A DNA stretch of 60,644 bases, from contig USRT01000011.1 in assembly GCA_900557195.1 (NCBI GenBank), forward strand, positions 1 to 60,644, given 5' to 3'. Positions within the stretch are counted from its first letter, which is position 1; each line of letters starts with the position of its first letter. The DNA is from an uncultured Clostridium sp. (lineage in GTDB: Bacteria; Bacillota; Clostridia; TANB77; CAG-508). The notes under the pieces are model-generated. The model was not told the DNA's origin, made no database searches, and saw only the letters and a list, made by a program, of their open reading frames with translations. Position numbers and translations under genes: made by a program. Below are positions 1 to 10,439 of this stretch, piece by piece.

Positions 1-56
1 CTCTTTCAATATTTTATTTTCAATTTACTTGTGACATATCTATTTTAAACCTATAG

Positions 57-800
57 TCAACTATATATAATATCTTTCACAATTTCACCAGCTATAATAA
101 GACCTGCCACAGAAGGAACAAATGAAACGCTTCCTGGTACTAATTTACCTTTTTTCATATCTTCTATATTGTGATTGCATTCCATCCCAGAAATATTTTC
201 TAATATACTAGAAGATTTAATTGGTTCTTCTTTTGAATAAACAACTTTTAGTTTTTTTATTCCTCTTGCTCTTAATTCTTTTCTCATAACTTTTGCAAGT
301 GGACAACTTTGCGTTTTATATATATCTGTTACTTCAAACTTAGTTGGATCTAGTTTGTTTCCTGTTCCCATACTAGATATAATAGGAATATTTAATTTTT
401 CTGCCCTTAGAACTAATTCAATTTTTGCTGTTACTGTATCTACACTATCTACTATATAAGAAACAGTATTATCTATAATATCCTTACTTTCTGGCATAAA
501 AAATTCCTGATATATTTCTACATTTGCATTTGGATTTATTTCCAAAATTCTATTTTTAGAAACTTCTACTTTTGGTTTACCTATTGTTTCAAAAGTTGCA
601 ATAATCTGTCTATTTAAATTTGTTAATGAAACTTCGTCATTATCCACTAATATAAAGTTTTTAATACCTGCTCTTACTAAACCTTCTACTACATAAGAAC
701 CTACCCCACCTATTCCAAATACTGCAACTTTCGCATTCTGAAGCTTTTCTATTCCCTCTTTTCCTATTAATAACTCTGTTCGTGAAAATTGATTTAACAT
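57..800 (-). CDS. tcdA: tRNA threonylcarbamoyladenosine dehydratase TcdA
   Basis: A 247-residue E1-like (ThiF/MoeB/HesA superfamily) enzyme that uses ATP to cyclise t6A37 of ANN-reading tRNAs to ct6A in the cytoplasm. The start of the protein (LNQFSRTELLIG) and the nucleotide-binding stretch VAVFGIGGVGSYVVEGLVRAG at about residues 26-45 are typical of TcdA, followed by the acidic VDNDEVSLTNLNRQ segment and a later C-x-C region near SMGTGNKLDP. The length is normal for the family. The start has a GAAAGGAAA ribosome binding site a few bases upstream. One arginine (FSRTE) is encoded by CGA, showing that other CGN codons are ordinary arginine here. The downstream neighbour mnmA is also a tRNA modification gene, but a hairpin element lies between them, so co-transcription is uncertain. 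Confidence 0.93.
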   Translation of the reverse strand: MLNQFSRTELLIGKEGIEKLQNAKVAVFGIGGVGSYVVEGLVRAGIKNFILVDNDEVSLTNLNRQIIATFETIGKPKVEVSKNRILEINPNANVEIYQEFFMPESKDIIDNTVSYIVDSVDTVTAKIELVLRAEKLNIPIISSMGTGNKLDPTKFEVTDIYKTQSCPLAKVMRKELRARGIKKLKVVYSKEEPIKSSSILENISGMECNHNIEDMKKGKLVPGSVSFVPSVAGLIIAGEIVKDIIYS

Positions 801-825
801 TTTTATTTCCTTTCTATCTATTTAT

Positions 826-1065
826 GCGTTACAATTCACAATTTATTAAAAATCTCATACTAGCCTAGTTAATAGTTTAATATATATTTTTTTAAACCAA
901 TCGCCGATGGTACTAAAGTATAACCTGCCTCTGCAAAAACTGCGTGGTATAAAACTAATTCCTACTACTCGCTTACCACGCTTCAAGATTGGTTTAAAAA
1001 AATATATATTAAACTATTAACTAGGCGGTAACATTTTCTCTTAAATAAAATATCTACGAATTTTA
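826..1065. repeat. Long hairpin element, copy 1
   Basis: Fills the gap between mnmA and tcdA. Arms 864-902 and 987-1025 are perfect 39-bp inverted repeats (ending in AACCAATC / GATTGGTT), enclosing an 84-nt core with a second perfect stem GCGTGGTA (942-949) / TACCACGC (974-981). Outer flanks carry GTTACAATTC-like sequence that recurs, inverted, near the other side. A second full copy lies at 26466-26700 and a truncated one at 54910-55045; each has different arm sequence but keeps internal complementarity. Could be a MITE or a structured RNA; no protein is encoded. Confidence 0.8.
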
Positions 1066-1069
1066 ACAT

Positions 1070-2122
<1,053 letters not shown>

Positions 2123-2174
2123 TTGTTATTCCTCTACTTAAAATAATCTTTCTCACTTTTTATTATCTTTTTTG

Positions 2175-2618
2175 TCACTTTCCAGTTCTTCTTATACAAC
2201 ATCTACATTTTTCTTTATTAACATCATAATTGCAATCTAAACTGCTAAGTCCCAGAACCTTATGAACATATTTAGCAAGCTTATTTATTGTTTCATCTGA
2301 TAAACTTGATTTAATATTCTCTGCCTCTTTTTCAGCTTCTTCTGAATCTAAACTTAAAACATCTTTAAAAAATAAATAAACAATATCATAAGCTTCTAAT
2401 ATTTTTTTTGCTAAATTTTCTCCATTTTCTGTAAGCTTAATTTCTCCATATGTTTCATAACTTACAAGTCCATTATCTTTTAAATTACATATAGCCTTAT
2501 TTACACTTGGTTTAGTACAGTTCATTTTTTTAGCTATATCTGTAACACGTATGTTTCCTTTTTGTTTTTCTAAAATATACATTGTCTTCAAATATTCTTC
2601 TAATGCTTTTGATATCAT
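2175..2618 (-). CDS. DtxR/MntR-type metal-dependent transcriptional regulator
   Basis: A 147-residue winged-helix regulator: ALEEYLKTMYILEKQKGNIRVTDIA is the classic N-terminal helix of the iron/manganese-dependent DtxR/MntR family, followed by the recognition helix (TKPSVNKAICNLKDNGL) and a dimerisation/metal-binding helix region. The C-terminus carries CNYDVNKEKCRCC, a cysteine cluster often found at this place in clostridial members. I chose the ATG at 2618 because AAAGGAG sits 6-7 bases upstream; a longer reading from 2651 lacks a good site and overlaps the promoter. GTTAACC half-sites around the promoter suggest autoregulation (inference). Metal specificity cannot be told from sequence. 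Confidence 0.85.
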   Translation of the reverse strand: MISKALEEYLKTMYILEKQKGNIRVTDIAKKMNCTKPSVNKAICNLKDNGLVSYETYGEIKLTENGENLAKKILEAYDIVYLFFKDVLSLDSEEAEKEAENIKSSLSDETINKLAKYVHKVLGLSSLDCNYDVNKEKCRCCIRRTGK

Positions 2619-2649
2619 AGTTTTCTCCTTTTTGTTAGCTCTGGTTAAC

Positions 2650-2678
2650 ATTATATTATGTTATAAATTCCTTGTCAA
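2650..2678 (-). promoter_or_regulatory. Near-consensus sigma-A promoter with putative operator
   Basis: On the minus strand TTGACA (2673-2678) and TATAAT (2650-2655) are separated by exactly 17 bp. GTTAACC occurs on both sides of the promoter, and downstream GTTAACCAGAGCTAAC forms an imperfect inverted repeat, a plausible operator for the DtxR-type regulator it drives. Confidence 0.8.
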
Positions 2679-2781
2679 GGTTAACACTTCTTTCGAAACA
2701 GAAATTTTCCTTCTAAAAATAGCGAGACTGTTCCAATTAGTCGTTTGTTATCGTTTGACCATCTTAATAATTCTCCATCAA

Positions 2782-4005
2782 TTAATTAAAATATTTAATA
2801 ATAAATCTAGTTCCTCTATTTATTTCGGATTCTACCCAAATATATCCATTATTTTTCTCAATTATAGATTTTGATAAAGCAAGTCCAATTCCTACACTAT
2901 CACTTGATGAATTCTTACCTTTATAAAATCTTTCAAATATATGAGGTAAATCTTCCGGGTCTACTCCAACTCCAAAGTCTTTTATCTCTATTTTAGAATA
3001 CATCTTATTTTGTTCATAACTTATATTTATTTTAGAATTCTCACTAGAATGCTCTATACAGTTTTTAAGTATATTGGTTATTGCTTCTACTTGCCATTTT
3101 ATGTCACAATATATATAACTTTTATTAGTTCCGATAAATATTTATTTCAATATTTTTCAAATCACATATAGTAGATACATTTTTTATGCTCTCCTGTAAT
3201 ATCTTTCCGAATCTCTTCTTCTTTATTTATAAATTTTACACTATTAGCATCTAATTTTGATAATTTTAATAATGCATCTACTAAAAAATTTACATTAATA
3301 ATTTCTCTTTTTATATTTTTTACAAAATAATTTCGGATATCTGTATCCATATCTTTGTTATCTAAAATATTATCTAACATAATAGTAATTGAAGTTAATG
3401 GTGTTTTTAATTGATGAGATATATCTGATAAAGAATCCTTTAAATTTGCTTTATCCTTCTTTGAATTTTCTGCCACCTCTTTTAACATAACAGTAGTTTT
3501 ATATATTTCGTTTTTTAAAATTGAAAGCTCATCTTCTGTATTATCATCTATATCTAATTTATAATTTTTATTATTTATTTCTTCAATATATCTTGTTATT
3601 TGGGCAAGTTTTTTATCCTTTAATTTATTATATTTAAGAAATATTCCGAAATATTGTAAATAGCAAAAAAGTTATAATAATTAGATTGTGTATTAAGAAC
3701 TTTATAAAATACCTATCATTTTCTGATATTAAAGATTCTTTATTTAAATCTATTCCGTATTCTTTAAATAATAAATCATTTTCTATTTGTTCTTTATTTA
3801 ATATTTCTATTACTGCATTTTTATCTACATTTGGATATTCTTTTTTTATCATTGTAACAATACTATTCAGTTTCTTATTAAAATTATCTGTATATGTTTT
3901 ATATTGATAAAACATTAATACTCCGCAAATTACATTAGAGAATATTATGATAAATAAACTTGTAATAATTGCCTTTTTTAAACCTATTTTATTCTTCATT
4001 TCCAT
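2782..4005 (-). CDS. Sensor histidine kinase, rejoined across three CGG frameshift sites
   Basis: Read with a +1 step at three in-frame CGG codons (3646-3648, 3207-3209, 3131-3133; glycines 120, 266 and 291) this is a continuous 406-residue VanS-like kinase. It has a membrane segment at about 12-32, an extracytoplasmic region, a second membrane segment at about 105-125, then the HisKA box DISHQLKTPLTS, an N-box-like NILKNCIEHSSEN, and ATPase motifs DFGVGVD and GIGLALS. In the zero frame none of the pieces would hold both the phosphoacceptor histidine and the ATP site. It overlaps the 3' end of the response-regulator gene, so translation is probably coupled. Joined confidently because every fragment boundary is a CGG and the domain order is normal. 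Confidence 0.85.
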
Positions 4006-4649
4006 CAATCCTATATCCTATTCCTTTAACTGTCATGATAATATTACTATCTAATTTTTCTCTTATTCTTTTTAAGTATACAGTTACTGTATTATCATTA
4101 ACATCATTTCCTGTCCACTCCCATATTTTATCAATAATGTCGTTTCGAGTAACAACTTTGTTTAAATTGATAAATAACAAATGCAATATTTTTAATTCCA
4201 AGCTTGTTAACCCGTATTTCTTCTTTTTGCTTATATACAACCATTTTATCTAAATCAAATTCAATATCTTTTGCTTTGATAATTCTATTTTTCTTTTCTT
4301 TTAATAAAATTTTATTCATTCTTGCTATTAATTCTCTTGTAGAAAAAGGTTTTGTAATATAATCATCTGCACCATTTTCTAATCCTTTTACTATTGTTTC
4401 TTCATCATCTTTTGCTGTTAGGAAAATAGTTGGTATATTTTTATTTTTTATTTGACTTTCATACAAATTTAACCCATTTCCATCAGGAAGAGATATATCA
4501 AGTATAATAAGATTTACATTCTCATTTTGCATGAATTTAATTGTATCTTTTACATTTGATTTATGTATTATGTTATATCCATTTTGTTTTAATGAATATA
4601 TTAAACCTTTTGCAACCATTTCATTATCTTCTACTAATAAAATATCCAT
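3989..4649 (-). CDS. OmpR-family response regulator, rejoined across one CGG site
   Basis: 219 residues: receiver domain starting MDILLVEDNEMV with the acceptor aspartate in LIILDISLPDG and the conserved lysine in DYITKPFS; then a winged-helix DNA-binding domain. The break is at CGG 4212-4214 (Gly146), immediately before the conserved LTSLE start of the effector domain; after a +1 step the domain runs through IWEWTGNDVNDNTVTVYLKRIREKL to the end. The ATG at 4649 has AAGGAGAAA upstream. The gene precedes and overlaps its kinase. Probably responds to an envelope signal; adjacent exporter genes may be the target (inference). Confidence 0.87.
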
Positions 4650-4683
4650 TTTAGATTTCTCCTTATAATTTTTATTTGCAACT

Positions 4684-5094
4684 TTATTCATCTAACATTA
4701 ATTTTGTTTTCATGTTTTTTAATCTTTTTAATTGCTCTTTTTCAACTTGTTTAATACTTTTTTCTGGTGTTGGTAAGTCTTCTGGCATTGTTCCTCCAAT
4801 ATCTTTTATTGCTTTTCTTACAGTTGTTCCAACAGTATAATGAGTCTGATTAGCCTTTTCTTTTGTTTTTACATTTTCTCTTTTAAGTTTAGCTTCTGTT
4901 TGTGTAATACGAAATAAGTTAGCTGCTAATTCTTCACTTCCCATAAAATCAAGTATTTTTTCTGTGACACCTAAATTCTTTTTTTTATGTATATCATCAA
5001 CAGTTAGTCCACCATACAATCCCATATATCCTGCATTTTGGAATTCTGCATATTCTTCAAAACTTTTATATTCTTCTGCTTGTAAATTACTCAT
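4684..5094 (-). CDS. DinD-like DNA-damage-inducible protein, C-terminal half only
   Basis: The protein (136 residues from the ATG at 5094, which has GGAG nine bases upstream) matches the C-terminal half of DNA-damage-inducible protein D: GYMGLYGGLT, then ELAANLFRITQTEAKL and KDIGGTMPEDLPTPEKSIKQVE. Full DinD proteins are about twice as long, so the N-terminal BRO-like part is absent; upstream there is only a long hairpin element (5223-5387). It is either a remnant or an independently translated C-terminal domain. Function of DinD is unclear in general (reported to act on RecA filaments in E. coli). Confidence 0.75.
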   Translation of the reverse strand: MSNLQAEEYKSFEEYAEFQNAGYMGLYGGLTVDDIHKKKNLGVTEKILDFMGSEELAANLFRITQTEAKLKRENVKTKEKANQTHYTVGTTVRKAIKDIGGTMPEDLPTPEKSIKQVEKEQLKRLKNMKTKLMLDE

Positions 5095-5222
5095 TACTAT
5101 CATCTCCAATTTATTATTCTGTTATTTGTGGTATTGTATCAAACATTTGTTTATTTATCAAGTCTTTTTATAAAAATCTCAAAAAAGATGTTATTAGTTA
5201 ATAGTTTTACATATCGTAAATA

Positions 5223-5387
5223 GGTCTTTTAGAGAGTCTTATATATTATAATAAAAAGCAGTTTTGACCTTGAGTCGTTATTTATGTATCTGTTTATAGT
5301 GTGTCTCTAAAATATGAATCTGGCACACGCTGAAACGCCTTGGAAGAATTGTTTTTTATTATAATATATAAGACTCTTCAAAAGACC
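5223..5387. repeat. Long hairpin element, divergent family (copy 4)
   Basis: Arms 5223-5263 and 5347-5387 are about 41 nt each and nearly complementary over their length (GGTCTTTT... / ...AAAAGACC, with TCTTATATATTATAATAAAAA matching). The 80-nt core has its own stem (GTGTG / CACAC region) and a GCTGAAACGCC segment that loosely resembles the core of the other elements. It lies directly upstream of the truncated dinD gene. The rest of the 5095-5508 gap holds the terminator hairpin at 5476-5503 and nothing else I recognise. Confidence 0.65.
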
Positions 5388-5475
5388 GGACTCTTGGTAC
5401 TATTCTTTATATAACAACTTGAAAAGCATTAACCTGTAACAAAAAGAGAAGTAACAATTCAATATTATTAAAAAG

Positions 5476-5503
5476 TGGACAAAGAGAACAATCCCTTTGT
5501 CCA
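5476..5503 (-). terminator. TGGACAAAG hairpin terminator after the FtsX permease
   Basis: TGGACAAAG (5476-5484) pairs with CTTTGTCCA (5495-5503); on the minus strand the hairpin is followed by a T-run. Two related hairpins with the same TGGACAA stem occur at 21280 and 44774. Confidence 0.7.
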
Positions 5504-5508
5504 TAAAC

Positions 5509-8086
5509 TTAAATATTCTCCTTACGAATTGTCTCTATTGTATTTTGTTTATTTATCTTATTAATCGAATATTTCATAATTATAAATACTAAAATAAATA
5601 CAAATATAATAGAAATTACAATTGGATTAATTGGTATATACATTCCGCTATCTACCTTTACACTAAATGCTTTATACAAAGCAAATGTTCCTAAAAGTCC
5701 TGATATAATTCCATAAAGTAATGCTTTTGTAGAATAAAATATTGTCTCTAAATTAATCATTCTATTAAATTCTTTTTTTGTCATTCCAATACTTTTAAGC
5801 ATAGCAAATTCTTTTTGTCTTAATTCCATATTTGAAGTAATTGTATTAAATATGTTAGTAACACCAATTAAAGTAATTACTGCCATGAATCCATATAAAA
5901 ATATGTTAATAACTAGAAGCATTGACTTTTCTTGTTTTACTTCCGCATTCATATTTCTAATATTAATGCTTTCACTTATATTTTTTATATCCTGCTCTAA
6001 ATCATCTGGCGCACTTGAATTAATACATATATTTCTAATTTCAAAATTAATGTTTTTATATTCGTTTGCATTTACAATTAAATATCCTCCACCATAATAG
6101 TTTCCTTCCATACCATATGGTCTTATATCAGTAACAGCACCAACTTTAATTTGTATTTCTTCTTCTCCATATTTTCCTACTATTGTATCATTTTTTTGAT
6201 ATTTATATCTTCTAATTTCTTTTGTATTATTTCCATTTTCATCATAATATTTATAGTTATCACATAAAACACCACTAGATTTTATCTCTTCATAATCTGC
6301 TCCTATTTTCTTTGCATATTTTTTAAATGATTCATTATCAATTCCAACTATCTGTATTCTTGATACCTTACCTTCTCCTGTGCTAATAGCTTCATGATTT
6401 TCCTCATCATAATAAAAGTCGTCTTCTAATTCAATTCCTTCTATTTGATTTATCTTACTCAAATCATTAATTCTTATTGTTCCTATTTTATCATCATAAA
6501 TAATAAAATGTTCATCAATATTATCAAGAGATAATATTTTATCCTTTTCTTCATCTGATAAAAAATCTACCCCACTATATACTTTCATATTATAATCATA
6601 ATCTTCATAATAACCTCCTGTAAAATCAAACATATTGGTTATAAAACTATTCATTGTGATGAAAATAAATATGCTCACTGCTAAAGATATTACTGTTGTT
6701 CTATATTTTTTCTTACTTCTTTTTAAATTCTTATATGCTAAACCCCCACCTGTTTTAAATATTTTTGATATTACTTTTGGCACCTTTAATTTTTTACTTT
6801 TTATTTTAATTTCATCTGAATTCTTTAACCCTTCAATCGGACTTACTTTACTTGCTTTTCTAGCAGATGATATTGAAGATAAATAAATTGTAATAATTCC
6901 TAGTATTATAGATAATATTATTGGTATAATAGATACATCTACTACAATTCCATCTACATGACTAAGTAAATATTCTCCTAATATTGAATTTACTATTTTT
7001 ATTAATACAAACACAGCAAATATTCCAGATAATATTCCTAAAGGTATTCCGAATAACACCTAACATTAACCCTTCAAATATTACATTTTTCTTTATTTGT
7101 TTTTTTGTTGCTCCTATACTTGCAAGCATTCCATACATTTTAATCTTTTCTGCAGTTGCTATTGCAAAAGAATTTCTAATACAAAATACACTTGTAAATA
7201 TGATAATAACTATAACAATCGCGCATACTGCAAATAACATATTTACTGTAGAATCACTAAATGCAAAAGCTTCCCATCTTAATAATTCTCTATTTATTTC
7301 ATAGTTTTCATATTTAAAACTATAATTTGATTCTATCTGTTCATAACTTTTAGCACCTAATAATTCTGTAATTGAACTTTTATAGTCTTTTGGATTTTTT
7401 AAAGATATATATGCATCTTTTATATTTCCATCCATACTAGTCGTAAATACTGTATATCCCGGATCACTATAGCTTTCGAAATTATAATTTGGTCTTTCCA
7501 TAATTCCTACTATAGTAAACTCTTTTTCTTCTGTATTTACTAGCTTTTCTGCTTCTTTACTATATGGATTATAAGAATCTAGCTCTTGTCCGTCTAATGT
7601 ATTTCTTTGACCTATATTTACTTTAATTTTATCTCCAATTTTATAATCTATTTTTGCATTTCCTATTATGTGGTTACTAATAATTATTTCACTACTATTA
7701 TCTGGAAATCTTCCTTTTATCAAATTAAATTTCAAGTTTTCAAAGGTTTCTTTATCCATTGAAAATAATTTTAAATACGGTTTATCTTCGTTTTTTGATT
7801 TATCTAATAATCCATATCCTATTTGCTTCATTGTATAAATATCTTTTATATCTCTATTATTTTGTAAAATTTTAATATCTTCATCATTTATTCCAATTAA
7901 TTTTAAATGATAATACCCTGTTTCGTTAATTGCATTTTCTACAAGTGTTGCTCTAAAGCTAGTAGCCATAGTTGCTACAGCACAAATAAGTGCTACTGAA
8001 AGAATAATTCCTATTATGGTACTTATTGTTCTCTTTTTATTTAATCTTAAATTTTTTATTGATAATTTATTAAGAATTTTCATCAT
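5509..8086 (-). CDS. FtsX-like ABC transporter permease, rejoined across one CGG site
   Basis: 858 residues in the MacB/FtsX permease fold: an N-terminal membrane helix (about 20-40), a long extracytoplasmic domain, three membrane helices around 285-385, a second extracytoplasmic domain, and a final helix bundle with the NTSN-like KSIGMTKKEF motif. The frame changes at CGG 7049-7051 (Gly346) inside a membrane helix; +1 reading restores the typical GVIGIPLGILSG sequence. ATG at 8086 follows AGGAGG with six-base spacing. The ATPase gene ends 10 bases upstream, so they form an operon exporting peptides, lipids or drugs (substrate unknown). Confidence 0.87.
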
Positions 8087-8096
8087 CTATTACCTC

Positions 8097-8764
8097 CTAC
8101 GAAACAATCTTTCCATCTTCAATTTTTATAATTCTATCTGCTACTTTTGCTATTTCTGTATTATGGGTAATCATAATTATTGTTTGTTTGTAATCTCTAT
8201 TTGATTTCTTCAATAATTCAACAATTTCATCACTTGACTTTGAGTCTAAGTTACCGAGTTGGTTCATCTGCTAAAATAATAGATGGATTTGTAATTAATG
8301 CTCTACCAATTGAAGTTCTTTGTTGCTGACCTCCTGATAGTTCGTTTGGTAAATGTAACCTTCTATTTTCTAATCCTAAAAGTTTAACTAATTCATTTAG
8401 TCTTTCTTTATTTACTTCCTTATTATCTAAGTTTAGAGGTAAAGTTATATTTTCTTCTACATTTAATATTGGTATTAAATTATAAAATTGATAAATAAGT
8501 CCTACTTGTCTTCTTCTAAAAATTGCAAGTTCATCGTTATTGAATTTATAAATATCTTTTCCATCTATAAAAACTTTTCCACTACTTGGTCTATCTACTC
8601 CACCAATTAAATGTAACAATGTAGATTTACCACTTCCGTGACGCTCCAACAATTGCAACAAATTCTCCTTTATTTACTTTAAATGAGACATTGTCTAATG
8701 CTGTTACTTTAGCTTGCCCCTTTCCATAAATTTTGCTTAAATTTTCTACTCTTAATATTTCCAT
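8097..8764 (-). CDS. ABC transporter ATPase (MacB/LolD type), rejoined across two CGG sites
   Basis: 221 residues. This gene gives the clearest test of the CGG rule: the first CGG (8636-8638, Gly43) lies inside the Walker A motif, and +1 reading yields GASGSGKST; the second (8254-8256, Gly170) lies just after Walker B, and +1 reading yields ILADEPTGNLDSKS, an almost invariant sequence. Signature LSGGQQQRTSIGRAL is in between, and the H-loop MITHNTEIA follows. Zero-frame reading would stop within three codons of each site and give two useless fragments. ATG at 8764 has GAAGGAG upstream. Partner of the adjacent permease. Confidence 0.92.
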
Positions 8765-9082
8765 AAAAAAATCTCCTTCCTTGTTTTCATTTTTATTATA
8801 CAATTTTCTAAGTGACAAGTAAGTGACTATTTTTAATGTTTATAGTAATTTGTAATATTTTTTATAATGTGATTTGTTTATAAAACAATATTTCTATAAA
8901 TATTTTATTATTTTGAAAATTTTTTCCGAAATGATTAATATTTTGAATCAAACTTTATATGATAAAAATCTAAGTAATTCTATGAATAAATTGAATATAG
9001 AAGCTCTCAGTGGAGAGCTCTATTGTGGTGTTAGAAAGAAAAAAATCAAATATATTACATTTTCATTTTATATCACTATATT
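8765..9082. other. Intergenic region without a recognised gene
   Basis: 318 bp of very AT-rich sequence between the ABC ATPase start and the NUDIX gene end. A small hairpin AGCTCTC-AGT-GAGAGCT occurs near 9002-9018. No coding signal that I can support. Confidence 0.5.
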
Positions 9083-9574
9083 CTAAAATTCATTTAATTC
9101 TGTAAATTCAATTCCCTCAGGAATTGCTATACCACCATATAATTTATCGTTTTTTCTTCCTTCTTCAATATAATGTTTTACTACATATTTTGCAGTATGT
9201 GGCATATCTAAAGATGAAATATCATTAAATTCAAACCATTTTAGTTTTCCTTCGTTACTTTTTATTTCTTTTGCTTTATCTTTTATTTTGGCAAAAAAAT
9301 AGTAATTTTGTCTTATTTCATCTTTTTTATGTCTTAATGTTACATATCTTAATTCTGGATTTGTAATATCTTTTATAGTAAGCCCAACTTCCTCGTATAA
9401 CTCTCTTAAAACACATGATTCTGCGTCATTTAGTTCATCCTTTTCAAAATGACCTCCTGCAGTTCCAATATATGAATTTTTAACAACTCTTGAACCTATT
9501 CTATATAATAATAACATCCTATTAGTGTCATCACATAAATAGATTGACGCCATATTTCTTAATTTACCATTCAC
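9083..9574 (-). CDS. NUDIX hydrolase (MutT-like)
   Basis: 163 residues with a NUDIX box running from GGHFEKDELNDAES into CVLRELYEEVGL (about residues 40-63), matching Gx5Ex7REUxEExGU. Family members hydrolyse nucleoside diphosphates linked to another moiety, with oxidised dGTP, NADH or sugar nucleotides as common substrates; the substrate cannot be assigned here. The rest of the domain (KLKWFEFNDISSLDMPH) looks like the MutT / 8-oxo-dGTP diphosphatase branch. Single gene, no close co-directional neighbour. Confidence 0.85.
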   Translation of the reverse strand: MNGKLRNMASIYLCDDTNRMLLLYRIGSRVVKNSYIGTAGGHFEKDELNDAESCVLRELYEEVGLTIKDITNPELRYVTLRHKKDEIRQNYYFFAKIKDKAKEIKSNEGKLKWFEFNDISSLDMPHTAKYVVKHYIEEGRKNDKLYGGIAIPEGIEFTELNEF

Positions 9575-9738
9575 TAATTTACACTCCCTTTTTCTTCAAT
9601 CATTTTATTATCTGTCTTATTATATCATACAAATATGACACATAGATGTCATATTTAAAAATAAAAAAGTAAGTAAGTTAAAAAATATAAAAATTTCTTT
9701 CTAATCTTACTCACTTCTTTGTCTCTATTATTTCTTCA

Positions 9739-10348
9739 TTATTTAGTTAATACTTTTTTATTCCAAGTTTTTTTACCACATTTTGGACACTTCATATATC
9801 TAGTTCTCCCTAAGTGCATTGCAAACATGACTGAACTAAAATTAGGAATATATTTGTTATAACAATTCTGGCATTCATAATATCCTGCATCTTTTTCTAT
9901 TTTTAAAGCAAAAGTTATTCCTATTATAAATATAATTGTTGCAATACAAATTAAAGCAATCCTCCAGATTATATTTGAAACAGCAAATCCAGCCGTAAAA
10001 ATCATAACCAAAAACGATATTGAACAAGTATATCCAATAATATTTTCTAATACTAATAAATTTTTATTAGTGCTTTCTTGCCTATTTTTTAATTCTAATA
10101 AATTTTCTTCTGCCTTTTTATCATAATCTTCCATCTGTATCATCTCCCCACTTAATAACTCATTTACATTAATCCCAAGTTCATTACATAAGTCAAGCAT
10201 TATGCTAGAATCAGGCATTCCTTTTCCTGTCTCCCATTTTGATATTGCTCTATCTGTAATATTTAATTTTTCTGCTAATCCGACTTTGTGTTAAATTTTT
10301 ATTTTTCCTACACTCAGCAATAAATTTTCCAATCTTTACTTGATCCAT
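9739..10348 (-). CDS. XRE-family regulator with membrane and zinc-ribbon parts, rejoined across one CGG site
   Basis: 202 residues. The helix-turn-helix begins MDQVKIGKFIAECRKNKNLTQ and the frame changes at CGG 10280-10282 (Gly23) in the middle of the HTH: +1 reading gives NLTQSGLAEKLNITDRAISK, a standard Cro/C1 motif. A linker follows, then two membrane segments (about 105-145) and a C-terminal zinc ribbon (CQNCYNKY ... CPKCGKKTW). This architecture is common in Clostridia but its role is not known to me. The start at 10348 has AGGAGGCC upstream; the zero-frame stop would leave only a C-terminal piece lacking half of the HTH. Confidence 0.83.
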
Positions 10349-10439
10349 AACTGGCCTCCTTCATATTTAGATTAGCAGATTGTTTTTATAATGTAAACAA
10401 ACGATTAGTTGAGCCTATTATTTTTAGTAACTCTACGTT

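Noticed and set aside
864..1025. CRISPR repeat
   Set aside because: The repeated units are long hairpins dispersed over 55 kb, not short direct repeats with spacers; no cas genes are present.
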